Below are positions 33,062-41,704 of a stretch of 64,000 bases of DNA, piece by piece. Each line of letters starts with the position of its first letter. Position 1 is the first letter of the stretch. Made by a program: the position numbers and the translations under genes. Location of the stretch: positions 248,001 through 312,000 of the forward strand of contig NZ_JBHSYO010000004.1 in NCBI RefSeq assembly GCF_042662685.1, given 5' to 3'. Source of the stretch: Pseudobowmanella zhangzhouensis (GTDB taxonomy: Bacteria; Pseudomonadota; Gammaproteobacteria; Enterobacterales; Alteromonadaceae). The notes beneath the pieces are model-generated. The model was not told where the DNA came from and searched no databases. It worked only from the letters and a program-made list of their open reading frames with translations.

Positions 33062-33065
33062 TTAC

Positions 33066-33140
33066 TGGGGTATCGCCAAGCGGTAAGGCAGCGGGTTTTG
33101 ATCCCGCCATTCGTTGGTTCGAATCCAGCTACCCCAGCCA
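33066..33140 (+). tRNA. tRNA-Gln (TTG), copy 1
   Basis: 75 bases with encoded CCA, starting TGGGGTATCGCCAAGCGG; anticodon TTG in the loop TTTTGAT. Four bases after tRNA-Leu. Confidence 0.98.
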
Positions 33141-33194
33141 CCTTCTGGTCAATGGCAATGTGTAACATCTGCGGTTGACAATTGTACCGTCTGT

Positions 33195-33269
33195 TGGGGT
33201 ATCGCCAAGCGGTAAGGCAGCGGGTTTTGATCCCGCCATTCGTTGGTTCGAATCCAGCTACCCCAGCCA
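33195..33269 (+). tRNA. tRNA-Gln (TTG), copy 2
   Basis: Identical over all 75 bases to the copy at 33066-33140; the flanking sequences differ. Last gene of the tRNA operon. Confidence 0.98.
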
Positions 33270-33281
33270 CTTTACAGTGAG

Positions 33282-33310
33282 AAAAAGCCTGCTTTTTAGC
33301 AGGCTTTTTT
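33282..33310 (+). terminator. Terminator of the tRNA operon
   Basis: AAAAAGCCTGC (33282-33292), 6-base loop, GCAGGCTTTTT, then T; 12 bases after the second tRNA-Gln. Confidence 0.93.
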
Positions 33311-33476
33311 GCGTCTGGTGGTCAGTAAAAATGCCCCTTCTGCCCCGCAGATTATTCGGAATTCATCCGTCTTTGCCGAAGGCGTCACGCAGCATTGCCC
33401 CATTTACTGGACAGATCCCCGCACTGTTTGACATTATCGGCGCAGAATAATAACGCCTCATTCAGGGAACACGACT

Positions 33477-34880
33477 TTGATCGACACGATTGTCTCCGCT
33501 ATTAACAGCTTTTTCTGGAATTACTACGTACTGCTGGTCATGCTGGCCGCATGTGGTTTCTGGTTTACCTGGAAACTTAACTTCATCCAGTTTACCCATT
33601 TCCGCCATATGTTTGGTGTCATGCGTGGCGGTATGCAGGGCGACCAATCCGGGATCAGTTCCTTCGGTGCATTGTGTACCAGCCTGTCGGCGCGGGTAGG
33701 CACCGGCAATCTGGCCGGGGTTGCAGTGGCTATTTCACTGGGTGGCCCGGGTGCGGTGTTCTGGATGTGGGTCATCGCCATCGTGGGCATGGCCATCGGA
33801 TTTGCCGAAAGTGCCCTGGGGCAGCTGTATAAAGTGCGCGACGATAACGGCGAGTTCCGTGGCGGCCCGGCCTATTACATTCAGCAAGGCTTAAATAAGC
33901 GCTGGCTGGCGATTGCGTTTTCGCTGGCACTGTTTTTGGGTTACGGCTTTATCTTCAGCTCCGTGCAGGCCAATTCTATTACCGATGCGCTCAACCATGC
34001 CTATGGGTTTGAGCCCCTGTATTCCGGTGCGGTAATTTGTATTGTTGCCGGTCTGATTGTTATCGGGGGTCTGCGCAGCATCGCGCGTTTCTCCGAATAT
34101 ATGGTGCCGTTTATGGGCATCAGCTATGTGCTCGTCGCCGTCGGCATTACCCTGTGGAATATTCAGGAAGTACCGGGTCTGCTTTACAACATCGTGTCCT
34201 CAGCGTTTGGTTTAAACGAAGTGGCCGGTGGTACTTTTGGCGCGGCGATTCAACATGGCATCAAACGTGGTCTGTATTCTAACGAAGCTGGTTCGGGCAG
34301 CGTGCCACATGCAGCCGCCAGTGCTTCGCCCATTCCTAACCACCCGGCTACACAGGGCTTTGTGCAAATGCTTGGGGTATTTATCGATACGCTGGTGCTG
34401 TGTACCTGTACCGCCGTGGTGATTTTACTCGCCGGTGGCACGCAAACAGAACAGATGGAAGGCATTCGCCTGACTCAGGATGCCATGACCTATCACTTAG
34501 GCGCTGGCGGGCAGGATTTCGTTGCCGCCGCTATTGCGCTGTTCTCGTTTACCTCGGTGGTGGCCAACTATGCCTACGGTGAGTCCAACCTGCATATGTT
34601 TAAGCTGGATAATAAAATCGGTCGTAGCGTTTATACCATAGGCTATTTGCTGATGATCCTGTGGGGGTCAGCAGCCGCGCTGCCAAGGGTGTGGGCGATG
34701 GCGGATATGGCGCTGGGGTTAATGACCTTTATTAACGTGATTGCCATCGTGTTGATGACGCCGACCATCGTTAACATTACCCGTGACTATATCGCCCAGC
34801 GCAACGCCGCCAAAGTGCCGGAGTATCGCACCGGCAATTGCGATATTCAGGGACAGACCGAAAAAGGTATCTGGGATTAA
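33477..34880 (+). CDS. Alanine/glycine:cation symporter (AGCS family)
   Basis: The 467-residue membrane protein has about ten to eleven membrane segments and AGCS signatures: FGALCTSLSARVGTGNLAGVA (sodium and substrate region), GPGAVFWMWVIAIVGMAIGFAESALGQLYK in the next segments, and GLYSNEAGSGSVPHAAASA. Members import alanine or glycine with sodium or protons. Translation appears to start at a TTG (33477) with AGGGAA upstream; no ATG gives the conserved N-terminal segment. The upstream 165 bases after the tRNA terminator contain no convincing riboswitch. A terminator follows the stop. Confidence 0.93.
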   Translation: MIDTIVSAINSFFWNYYVLLVMLAACGFWFTWKLNFIQFTHFRHMFGVMRGGMQGDQSGISSFGALCTSLSARVGTGNLAGVAVAISLGGPGAVFWMWVIAIVGMAIGFAESALGQLYKVRDDNGEFRGGPAYYIQQGLNKRWLAIAFSLALFLGYGFIFSSVQANSITDALNHAYGFEPLYSGAVICIVAGLIVIGGLRSIARFSEYMVPFMGISYVLVAVGITLWNIQEVPGLLYNIVSSAFGLNEVAGGTFGAAIQHGIKRGLYSNEAGSGSVPHAAASASPIPNHPATQGFVQMLGVFIDTLVLCTCTAVVILLAGGTQTEQMEGIRLTQDAMTYHLGAGGQDFVAAAIALFSFTSVVANYAYGESNLHMFKLDNKIGRSVYTIGYLLMILWGSAAALPRVWAMADMALGLMTFINVIAIVLMTPTIVNITRDYIAQRNAAKVPEYRTGNCDIQGQTEKGIWD

Positions 34881-34882
34881 TC

Positions 34883-34907
34883 AAAAAGGCGCACTGCGCC
34901 TTTTTTT
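34883..34907 (+). terminator. Terminator after the AGCS symporter gene
   Basis: AAAAAGGCGC, loop ACT, GCGCCTTTTTTT, two bases after the stop codon. Confidence 0.9.
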
Positions 34908-34934
34908 GTGTCCGAATCAATCAGGGAGCACACC

Positions 34935-35606
34935 ATGCAACATACACTGGCCTTTGATGTATATGGCACATTAATTAACACCCACGGGTTAACCCGGCAG
35001 ATTGCCAGCCTGGTAGGTGACGAACAGGCTGCGGCGTTTTCACAAACCTGGCGGGATAAACAGTTGGAATATTCATTTCGCCGCGGCCTGATGCAACTGT
35101 ATGCGCCGTTTTCTGTATGTACCGCCGAGGCTCTGGATTACACCTGCCAGCGCTTTGCCTGCCAACTTAGCACCGCGCAACGCGAAGCGCTGCTATATGG
35201 CTATCGTCAACTGCCGGCATTTGATGATGCACACACCGCGCTGAGCGCGCTTAAAGCCAAACAGGTGCGCTGCTTTGCGTTTTCCAATGGCAGCCGGGAC
35301 GCGGTTGTGGAATTGCTCACCCATGCGCAACTGATTGATTTGTTTGATGATGTGGTCAGTGTAGAGCCACTATGCAGCTTTAAGCCCAATCCAGCGGTGT
35401 ACAGCCACTTTTTGCGCGCCACTCACAGCCAGCATCATCGCACCAGCCTGATATCATCCAACCCGTTTGATGTAATCGGTGCCAAAGCGGCCGGCATGGG
35501 CGCGATTTGGATCAAACGAGACCCACAGGCAGTGTTTGATCCCTGGGGCATCCTGCCTGATCACGAACTCGGCTCATTACACGAGTTACCCGGACTGCTG
35601 GGATAA
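34935..35606 (+). CDS. HAD-superfamily hydrolase, haloacid dehalogenase type II
   Basis: The 223-residue protein has the HAD nucleophile Asp8 in LAFDVYGTLINT, motif II Ser in FAFSNGSRDAV, motif III Lys in CSFKPNPAVYSHF, and a motif IV region SNPFDVIGAKAAGM. The cap domain between residues about 15 and 95 is of the L-2-haloacid dehalogenase type. Activity on 2-haloacids is possible, but many relatives act on phosphate esters. AGGGAG precedes ATG 34935; the longer frame begins inside the terminator and is rejected. Confidence 0.88.
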   Translation: MQHTLAFDVYGTLINTHGLTRQIASLVGDEQAAAFSQTWRDKQLEYSFRRGLMQLYAPFSVCTAEALDYTCQRFACQLSTAQREALLYGYRQLPAFDDAHTALSALKAKQVRCFAFSNGSRDAVVELLTHAQLIDLFDDVVSVEPLCSFKPNPAVYSHFLRATHSQHHRTSLISSNPFDVIGAKAAGMGAIWIKRDPQAVFDPWGILPDHELGSLHELPGLLG

Positions 35607-35684
35607 CTACCAATTTTTTACCAGAGGATGCAACTATTACCACTGTGCTTGCGTCTTACCGCTAAACCACCAACAAGGATGATG

Positions 35685-36044
35685 ATGCGCTCACTGATAA
35701 TTTGTTTAGGTCTGTTGACCTCCCTGCCCGCGATGGCCGAACTGGATCCTCGCACCCGCTCAGAAGTGGAACAGTTGTTCACACAAATGCGCCAGTCTGC
35801 CTGCCAGTTTGAACGCAACGGCACGGTGTATGATGCCGATGAGGCAGTTACCCACCTGACCCGCAAACTTAGCTACTTTGACGACAAAGGCAAAATCGCC
35901 CGTAGCGAGGACTTTATCCGTCTGGCGGCTAGCGAAAGCAGCATGTCCGGTAAGCCTTATCATATTATCTGTCCAGAGCAGACCAAACAGGACAGTGCCG
36001 ACTGGCTGAATGCCGCGCTTGTGCAGATTCGACAAAAAAACTAA
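35685..36044 (+). CDS. DUF5329 exported protein
   Basis: The 119-residue product has a signal peptide (MRSLIICLGLLTSLPAMA) and the DUF5329 pattern in order: EVEQLFTQMRQSACQFERNGTVYDADEA, HLTRKLSY, SEDFIRLAASESSMSGKPYHIICP, and SADWLNAAL. Two cysteines probably pair. The function of the family is unknown. AAGGA precedes a run of three ATG codons (35679, 35682, 35685); the third has the best spacing. No neighbour suggests a role. Confidence 0.85.
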   Translation: MRSLIICLGLLTSLPAMAELDPRTRSEVEQLFTQMRQSACQFERNGTVYDADEAVTHLTRKLSYFDDKGKIARSEDFIRLAASESSMSGKPYHIICPEQTKQDSADWLNAALVQIRQKN

Positions 36045-36112
36045 TCCGCGCTACTGGCGGCAACGCGCTGGCATGACATAATCATGCTACTCAGGCAAAC
36101 AGAAACACTAAC

Positions 36113-36799
36113 TTGATCAATCAGTTACCACGTTGGGTTGAATACGGCGCATTTTTGCTGGCACTGATTGCTGGCACAGTGAATGCCGTTGGCTTACTGG
36201 GCGTCGCTCATCAGTCCCTATCGCATTTATCCGGCATTGCCACCTTAAGCGGCATTGAACTGGCTGCCGGCCAGTTTGCGTCGGTAGTGCATTTGTTGGC
36301 GCTCATCGGAAGCTTTGTCGCTGGCGCGGCGTTGTCCGGCTGGATGTTATCCGGTCGCACCCTCAAGCTGGGGCGTCACTACGATACCTTACTGGTCTAT
36401 CAGGGCTTACTGTTACTGGGCGCAATGGGCTGTTTGCTACAGGACTGGCGCAGCGGACAATATCTGGCTTCCGCGGCATGCGGTCTGCAAAACGCGCTGG
36501 CCACCAATTACAGTGGCGCGATTATTCGTACTACCCACCTGACCGGCATCTTTACCGATTTGGGCTTAATGCTCGGCGCGCGGTTAAAAGGCGATGCCTT
36601 CGACCGGCGCAAAGGCGCATTGCTGTTGTCGATTGTTGCCGGGTTTATCTTAGGTGGGGTGGCAGGCAGCGCCTTGTATCTGTTGCTGTCATTCTGGGCG
36701 CTGGCCTTTCCGGCGTTACTGTGTTTGATTTTGGCCTTGCTATATAACGGCTACCGGCGCCGCGAGATCCTCGCTAAGCGCCATGATGGAGCCGTTTAA
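36113..36799 (+). CDS. YoaK/DUF1275 family membrane protein
   Basis: The 228-residue protein has about six membrane segments and DUF1275 features: an N-terminal ALIAGTVNAVGLLG with a following SHLSGIATLSG, then ACGLQNALATNYSGAIIRTTHLTGIFTDLG. Family members are widespread and of unknown transport function. The frame starts at a TTG (36113); I find no ATG that preserves the first membrane segment. Its stop overlaps the converging ubiF stop by 4 bases. Confidence 0.85.
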   Translation: MINQLPRWVEYGAFLLALIAGTVNAVGLLGVAHQSLSHLSGIATLSGIELAAGQFASVVHLLALIGSFVAGAALSGWMLSGRTLKLGRHYDTLLVYQGLLLLGAMGCLLQDWRSGQYLASAACGLQNALATNYSGAIIRTTHLTGIFTDLGLMLGARLKGDAFDRRKGALLLSIVAGFILGGVAGSALYLLLSFWALAFPALLCLILALLYNGYRRREILAKRHDGAV

Positions 36800-37980
36800 A
36801 TACCCAGTGCGTAGCGTAATACCTGCTTTTTCAGCGGTGCAATTTTCGCCACCCCGGCAAACGCCAGATTACGCAGCCATTTCAGCGGTTTAATGTCATT
36901 ACTGAACGCGGCATAAAAGCCGTCCATGCCTGACATCATCAGCAGGTTATCTTTACGACGTTTCGCCTCATAGGCCGCAAACAATTGCGCCAGTGCAGCG
37001 CGATTTGCCGGATGCCCCTGTTCGTCCAACAGCGCCAATAACGCGGCGACATCTCGAAAACCCAGATTGACACCCTGCCCGGCCAGTGGGTTGATGCAAT
37101 GCGCCGCGTCGCCCAGCAGTACCACATTATCGCGGTAGTAATGATTGGCATGTAATCGGGTAAGCGGAAAACTGCCGACCTGTAAAATATCAAAATCCAC
37201 CAACTCGGGCGGGAAATGCGCGACGATTTCCTGTTTAAGTTTGTCCGGCGTCATGGCTCTTAATCGTGCCACGTTGGCCGCGCTGTGATACCACACCAAC
37301 GAGCCATGCCCGTCGTACAGGGGCAAAAACGCCATCGGGCCGTTGGGAGTAAATTGCTGCCAGGTGATGTCCTGTGGCTCACCGTGGGTTTTTATCGTGA
37401 CGGCCAGACACTGCTGGGCATACTGCCAGCCCGTGGTGCCAATCCCGGCTAACTCACGCACTTGTGAACGGCCACCATCGGCGCCCACCACCCAACCGGC
37501 ATCTATCTGGCGACCATCAGACAAGGTTAACAACACCCGCTCATCGCTGTGCAACGAGGTCACCGCAACCTGTTCGAGTAAAGTCAGTTGTTGCAGTGAA
37601 CTGGCCACCTGATACAACCCCAGCTGTACCAGGCGGTTTTCAACCATGTAACCCAACTCAGGTAAGTCTAATTCGTCGGCGTTAAATTCGACCCGCGCGG
37701 CAGGATTTTCCCACACCGCCAGACGTTTATAAGGTAGCGTGCGCATGGCCTGAACAGCCGCCCACGCCCCTAACTGATCCAACAATTGTTGTGAAGCACG
37801 GCTAAATGCCGAGACCCGCAGATCGCAAGGTTGCGCGGCATCAAACGGCGCTGGCGGCTGGTGCTCAATCACCACCACCTGAAAACCGCGACGTACCAAA
37901 CCTATCGCCGTGGCCATGCCTACCATGCCGCCACCGACGACGCACACGTCTGCGTTAATCTTCTGTTGCTGTTGTTCCAC
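36796..37980 (-). CDS. ubiF: Ubiquinone biosynthesis FAD-dependent C6-hydroxylase UbiF
   Basis: UbiF hydroxylates 3-demethoxyubiquinol in aerobic ubiquinone synthesis. The 394-residue protein has FAD motifs GGGMVGMATA (near residue 16), VVGADGGRSQVREL, and GDAAHCINPLAGQGVNLGFRD. Among the UbiF/UbiH/UbiI/VisC paralogues it fits UbiF best: AVQAMRTLPYKRLAVWE, LGYMVEN, WQQFTPNGPMAFLPL and the C-terminal SGMDGFYAAFSND match E. coli UbiF. It also lies beside miaB, as in E. coli. No coq7 is seen, consistent with UbiF doing this step. Confidence 0.93.
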   Translation of the reverse strand: MEQQQQKINADVCVVGGGMVGMATAIGLVRRGFQVVVIEHQPPAPFDAAQPCDLRVSAFSRASQQLLDQLGAWAAVQAMRTLPYKRLAVWENPAARVEFNADELDLPELGYMVENRLVQLGLYQVASSLQQLTLLEQVAVTSLHSDERVLLTLSDGRQIDAGWVVGADGGRSQVRELAGIGTTGWQYAQQCLAVTIKTHGEPQDITWQQFTPNGPMAFLPLYDGHGSLVWYHSAANVARLRAMTPDKLKQEIVAHFPPELVDFDILQVGSFPLTRLHANHYYRDNVVLLGDAAHCINPLAGQGVNLGFRDVAALLALLDEQGHPANRAALAQLFAAYEAKRRKDNLLMMSGMDGFYAAFSNDIKPLKWLRNLAFAGVAKIAPLKKQVLRYALGI

Positions 37981-38203
37981 TATAAACCCAAGTTATTGTT
38001 TTTATTGAATTTTAACTAAATCGCCGAGCGACATAAAAATACGCCCAACGACCATTCTGGCGACGATTGTAACCATCTGCGTCAAAAGCACCAGTCAGAC
38101 AAACTTTATTACATTCACCCAGTAAACTTTTTACCCCGTAGACACTACTTATACAGGGTACACGGCATGATTATGCCATTAACCTGAGACTGAGGATCTG
38201 ATT

Positions 38204-38473
38204 ATGTTTACCACCCTGACCAGCATGGCGTTTGCCCTGGCAATTAACAGCAGCACAATCGCCACCCAAGACAATATTACTCACTATACTGTCACGTATT
38301 CGTCATCTTCGGCGGTTAATCTCACCCGCCAGCTTACGCAAATCAGCAATAGTGAGATTACCTACGCCACTATTATCGGCCTGCAACAACGCAGTGCAGC
38401 TGATTTACGTCAAATAGGCGTCGATATTCAACAGTTTACCAATTACTCGGACGCAGCCCTGACGACTGAGTAA
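38204..38473 (+). CDS. Hypothetical small exported protein
   Basis: The 89-residue product begins MFTTLTSMAFALAINSSTIA, a weak signal-like segment, followed by a polar Ser/Thr-rich part (YTVTYSSSSAVNLTRQL; SNSEITYATIIGLQQRSAADL). GAGGAT precedes the ATG and a terminator-like hairpin follows the stop, so it is probably a real transcription unit. I recognise no family. It lies between ubiF and miaB, where E. coli has no gene. Confidence 0.6.
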   Translation: MFTTLTSMAFALAINSSTIATQDNITHYTVTYSSSSAVNLTRQLTQISNSEITYATIIGLQQRSAADLRQIGVDIQQFTNYSDAALTTE

Positions 38474-38485
38474 CGGCTCCCTGGA

Positions 38486-38521
38486 CCACTGCAGTTGGCA
38501 GTCTCACTGCGGTGGTTTTTT
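38486..38521 (+). terminator. Terminator upstream of miaB
   Basis: CCACTGCAG (38486-38494) pairs with CTGCGGTGG (38507-38515), including one G-U pair, around a 12-base loop and followed by TTTTTT. Confidence 0.75.
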
Positions 38522-38640
38522 CTTTTCTTCGCTCGTGGCCACAATTACACCAACAATACTGGTATGCCCCTGCCAGAACGGGTAAAATACGCGGCTATTT
38601 TTAAGGTCCGGTGAACTGACTCAACAAAGGTGTAACACGA

Positions 38641-40071
38641 GTGAGTAAGAAACTCTTTATTAAAACCTGGGGCTGCCAAATGAACGAGTATGACTCGGAG
38701 AAAATGGCCGATCTGCTTGATTCTACCCATGGTTACCAACTGGCTGAAACCGCAGAAGAAGCAGATGTGATTCTGCTCAATACCTGTTCCATCCGTGAAA
38801 AGGCGCAGGAAAAAGTCTTTCACCAGTTGGGTCGCTGGAAGACATTAAAAAACAAAAAGCCTGATTTAATCATTGGTGTCGGTGGCTGCGTGGCCTCACA
38901 GGAAGGCGCGCACATTCGTGAACGGGCCCCTTATGTGGACATGGTATTTGGCCCGCAAACTCTGCACCGCTTACCAGAGATGATCAATGCCGTGTCTAAC
39001 GACCGCTCACCTGTGGTCGATATCAGCTTCCCGGAAATCGAAAAATTCGATCGCCTGCCAGAGCCGCGTGCCGAAGGCCCCACTGCGTTCGTGTCGATCA
39101 TGGAAGGCTGTTCTAAGTACTGTACCTTCTGCGTAGTGCCTTATACTCGTGGTGAGGAAGTCTCACGCCCAGCCGATGATGTTATCTTTGAAATCGCGCA
39201 GCTGGCCGAGCAAGGCGTACGTGAAGTAAACCTGTTAGGTCAGAACGTCAACGCGTTCCGTGGTGCCAACCACGACGGCAGCATCTGTACTTTTGCCGAA
39301 TTACTGCATTTAGTCGCGGCTATCGACGGTATCGACCGTATTCGTTACACCACCTCACACCCGGTGGAGTTTACTGACGACATCATCGAAGCCTACGCCA
39401 CCATCCCGGAGCTGGTTGATCACCTGCACTTACCGGTACAAAGTGGCTCAGACCGTATTCTGGCGCTGATGAAGCGTGGCCATACCGCGATTGAATACAA
39501 GTCCAAGATTCGCAAGCTGAAAAAAATCCGTCCGAATCTGAGCATGTCGTCTGACTTCATTATTGGTTTCCCGGGTGAAACCGCAGAAGATTTTGAAGCG
39601 ACCATGAACCTGATCCAGCAAATCGATTTCGATTTGAGCTTCAGCTTTATTTACAGCGCCCGTCCGGGTACGCCTGCGGCCGATCTGCCGGATGATGTAT
39701 CAGAAGACACCAAAAAAGAGCGTCTGTATCTGCTGCAACAACGTATCAACCAGCAAGCCCTGCGTATTGCCCGTGGCATGCTGGGTACCGAGCAGCGCAT
39801 TCTGGTTGAAGGTCCGTCGCGTAAAAACCCAATGGAATTGCAGGGCCGTACCGAGAATAACCGCGTGGTTAACTTTGAAGGCCAGCCAGGCATGATTGGT
39901 CAGTTCGTCGACGTGATGATCACCGACGTATACGCCAACTCCCTGCGCGGCGATGTTATCCGTACCGAAAACGATATGGCACTGCGTCAGCATACTGCCC
40001 CAGACAGCATTTTGGCACGTCAGCCAAAGAACCAACCGGATGAGCTGGGCGTCAGCCAGTTTCAACCTTAA
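38641..40071 (+). CDS. miaB: tRNA-2-methylthio-N6-dimethylallyladenosine synthase
   Basis: MiaB adds the methylthio group to i6A37 in tRNAs reading UNN codons, using radical SAM chemistry. The 476-residue protein has the N-terminal cluster ligands Cys12, Cys49 and Cys83 and the radical SAM CxxxCxxC at Cys157, Cys161 and Cys164 (CSKYCTFC), the same positions as in E. coli. A TRAM RNA-binding domain lies at about 380-450. It starts at a GTG with AAGGTG upstream. It heads the ybeZ-ybeY-corC-lnt run. Confidence 0.98.
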   Translation: MSKKLFIKTWGCQMNEYDSEKMADLLDSTHGYQLAETAEEADVILLNTCSIREKAQEKVFHQLGRWKTLKNKKPDLIIGVGGCVASQEGAHIRERAPYVDMVFGPQTLHRLPEMINAVSNDRSPVVDISFPEIEKFDRLPEPRAEGPTAFVSIMEGCSKYCTFCVVPYTRGEEVSRPADDVIFEIAQLAEQGVREVNLLGQNVNAFRGANHDGSICTFAELLHLVAAIDGIDRIRYTTSHPVEFTDDIIEAYATIPELVDHLHLPVQSGSDRILALMKRGHTAIEYKSKIRKLKKIRPNLSMSSDFIIGFPGETAEDFEATMNLIQQIDFDLSFSFIYSARPGTPAADLPDDVSEDTKKERLYLLQQRINQQALRIARGMLGTEQRILVEGPSRKNPMELQGRTENNRVVNFEGQPGMIGQFVDVMITDVYANSLRGDVIRTENDMALRQHTAPDSILARQPKNQPDELGVSQFQP

Positions 40072-40088
40072 GCCAGGAGCCAGAGATT

Positions 40089-41135
40089 TTGTCTAACCAG
40101 TTAGTCACCAATGAAGTCGTGTTAGAGCCCAGTGATAATCGTCGTCTTAGCAGCCTGTGTGGGCCGTTGGACGACAACTTACGTCAGATTGAGCGTCGAC
40201 TCGGTGTTGAAATCAGTTATCGCAGCAATGAATTCACCGTCACCGGTGAAACCAAGCAAACCAATGCGGTAATTGAGCTACTGAAACTGCTGTATATCGA
40301 AACACAGCCGGTGAAAGGCAAAATCCCGACGCTGGATCCTGAGCAGGTGCACCTGGCCATTCAGGAAGCGCGTTGTCTGGAAAAGGCCGAAAATGGCCAT
40401 TATCACGGCAAAGAAGTGAATATCCGGACCAAGCGCGGCGTGATCAAGCCACGTAACCCGAATCAGTCCCAGTACGTGCAGAATATCGTGAATCACGATA
40501 TCACCTTCGGGATTGGTCCGGCTGGTACCGGAAAGACCTATCTGGCGGTGGCCGCTGCGGTGGATGCACTGGAACGTCAGGAAGTACGTCGTATTTTACT
40601 GACCCGCCCTGCGGTAGAAGCCGGTGAAAAGCTCGGTTTCCTGCCCGGCGATTTAGCCCAGAAAGTAGACCCCTACCTGCGCCCGCTATATGACGCCCTG
40701 TTTGAAATGCTCGGCTTTGAAAAAGTCGAGAAACTGATGGAGCGTAACGTCATTGAGGTTGCACCACTGGCCTACATGCGTGGCCGCACCCTGAATGATG
40801 CCTTTATCATTTTGGATGAAAGCCAGAACACCACAGTAGAACAGATGAAAATGTTCCTGACCCGTATTGGCTTTAATTCCAAAGCAGTGATCACCGGTGA
40901 CATCACGCAGGTTGACCTGCCCCGTGGCGCACGCTCGGGTTTACGCCATGCCATCGAAGTGCTGCGCGAGATTCCGGATATCTCGTTTAACTTCTTCACC
41001 GCTCAGGACGTAGTACGTCACCCCGTGGTGGCGCGCATCGTGGTGGCTTATGAGGCCTACGAACAGCAGCAGGAAGCGTTAAAACGCGAGCAGCAGCTGC
41101 AAAAACAGCAGGAACAGGAAGATAAAAAATCGTGA
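40089..41135 (+). CDS. ybeZ: PhoH-like ATPase YbeZ
   Basis: YbeZ is a PhoH-family ATPase that works with YbeY in RNA and ribosome maturation. The 348-residue protein has an N-terminal KH-like region, Walker A in GIGPAGTGKTYLAVA, and Walker B in FIILDESQNTT. The C-terminus is a Gln/Glu/Lys-rich tail (QQEALKREQQLQKQQEQED). It starts at a TTG (40089) with AGGAG about ten bases upstream; the family N-terminus supports it. Its stop overlaps the ybeY GTG by 4 bases. Confidence 0.95.
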   Translation: MSNQLVTNEVVLEPSDNRRLSSLCGPLDDNLRQIERRLGVEISYRSNEFTVTGETKQTNAVIELLKLLYIETQPVKGKIPTLDPEQVHLAIQEARCLEKAENGHYHGKEVNIRTKRGVIKPRNPNQSQYVQNIVNHDITFGIGPAGTGKTYLAVAAAVDALERQEVRRILLTRPAVEAGEKLGFLPGDLAQKVDPYLRPLYDALFEMLGFEKVEKLMERNVIEVAPLAYMRGRTLNDAFIILDESQNTTVEQMKMFLTRIGFNSKAVITGDITQVDLPRGARSGLRHAIEVLREIPDISFNFFTAQDVVRHPVVARIVVAYEAYEQQQEALKREQQLQKQQEQEDKKS

Positions 41136-41593
41136 GCGCCTGCTTAGATCTGCAAATCGCTACGGAATTCACGCCGCTGGCGAGCGAAACCCAGTGTCAG
41201 GGTTGGCTGGATGCGGTACTCACCCATCAGGACATTGGCGATGCCGAAATCACCATTCGGCTGGTGGACGAAGAAGAAAGCCAGAGTCTGAATCACGACT
41301 ATCGTGGTAAAGACTATCCGACCAATGTCTTATCGTTTCCTTTTGAAGCCCCACCGGGAATCGAGTTAAATTTACTCGGCGACCTGGTCATCTGTATGGC
41401 CGTGGTCGCGCGCGAAGCACAGGAACAACAGAAGTCATTAAATGACCACTTAGCCCATATGGTAGTGCACGGTACCTTGCATTTACTGGGCTTTGACCAT
41501 ATTGATGACGCCGAAGCGGACGAAATGGAAGGGATCGAAACCCACATTCTTAGCCAATTAGGCATTGACGACCCTTACCAGATTAAGGAATGA
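41132..41593 (+). CDS. ybeY: Endoribonuclease YbeY
   Basis: YbeY is a zinc-dependent endoribonuclease for 16S rRNA 3-prime maturation and ribosome quality control. The 153-residue protein has the diagnostic zinc motif HGTLHLLGFDH (three histidines) preceded by LGDLVICMAVVAREA and by the Arg-containing YRGKDYPTNVLSFPF. It starts at a GTG overlapping the ybeZ stop, so the two partners are translationally coupled. Confidence 0.97.
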   Translation: MSACLDLQIATEFTPLASETQCQGWLDAVLTHQDIGDAEITIRLVDEEESQSLNHDYRGKDYPTNVLSFPFEAPPGIELNLLGDLVICMAVVAREAQEQQKSLNDHLAHMVVHGTLHLLGFDHIDDAEADEMEGIETHILSQLGIDDPYQIKE

Positions 41594-41704
41594 TGCAATG
41601 TATTCTCGGGTAAAGTGATTGCAAAGCTTTGCCAGACACATTGAAAATCGTTAAATTAATCAACGTGTTATACAAATAGAATAAATGTTACCTGACAGGT
41701 AGAT

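Noticed and set aside
33040..33270. Open frames in both directions across the tRNA genes
   Set aside because: They translate tRNA sequence (repeated GFEPTNGGIKTRC-type peptides), a well-known artefact; the tRNA cloverleaves explain the region.
33331..33476. Possible glycine riboswitch or short ORF before the AGCS symporter gene
   Set aside because: Only fragments such as GCCGAAGGC (33375-33383) and GGACAG (33409-33414) resemble the glycine aptamer, and the expected paired stems are missing. A 39-codon frame here has no good ribosome-binding site.
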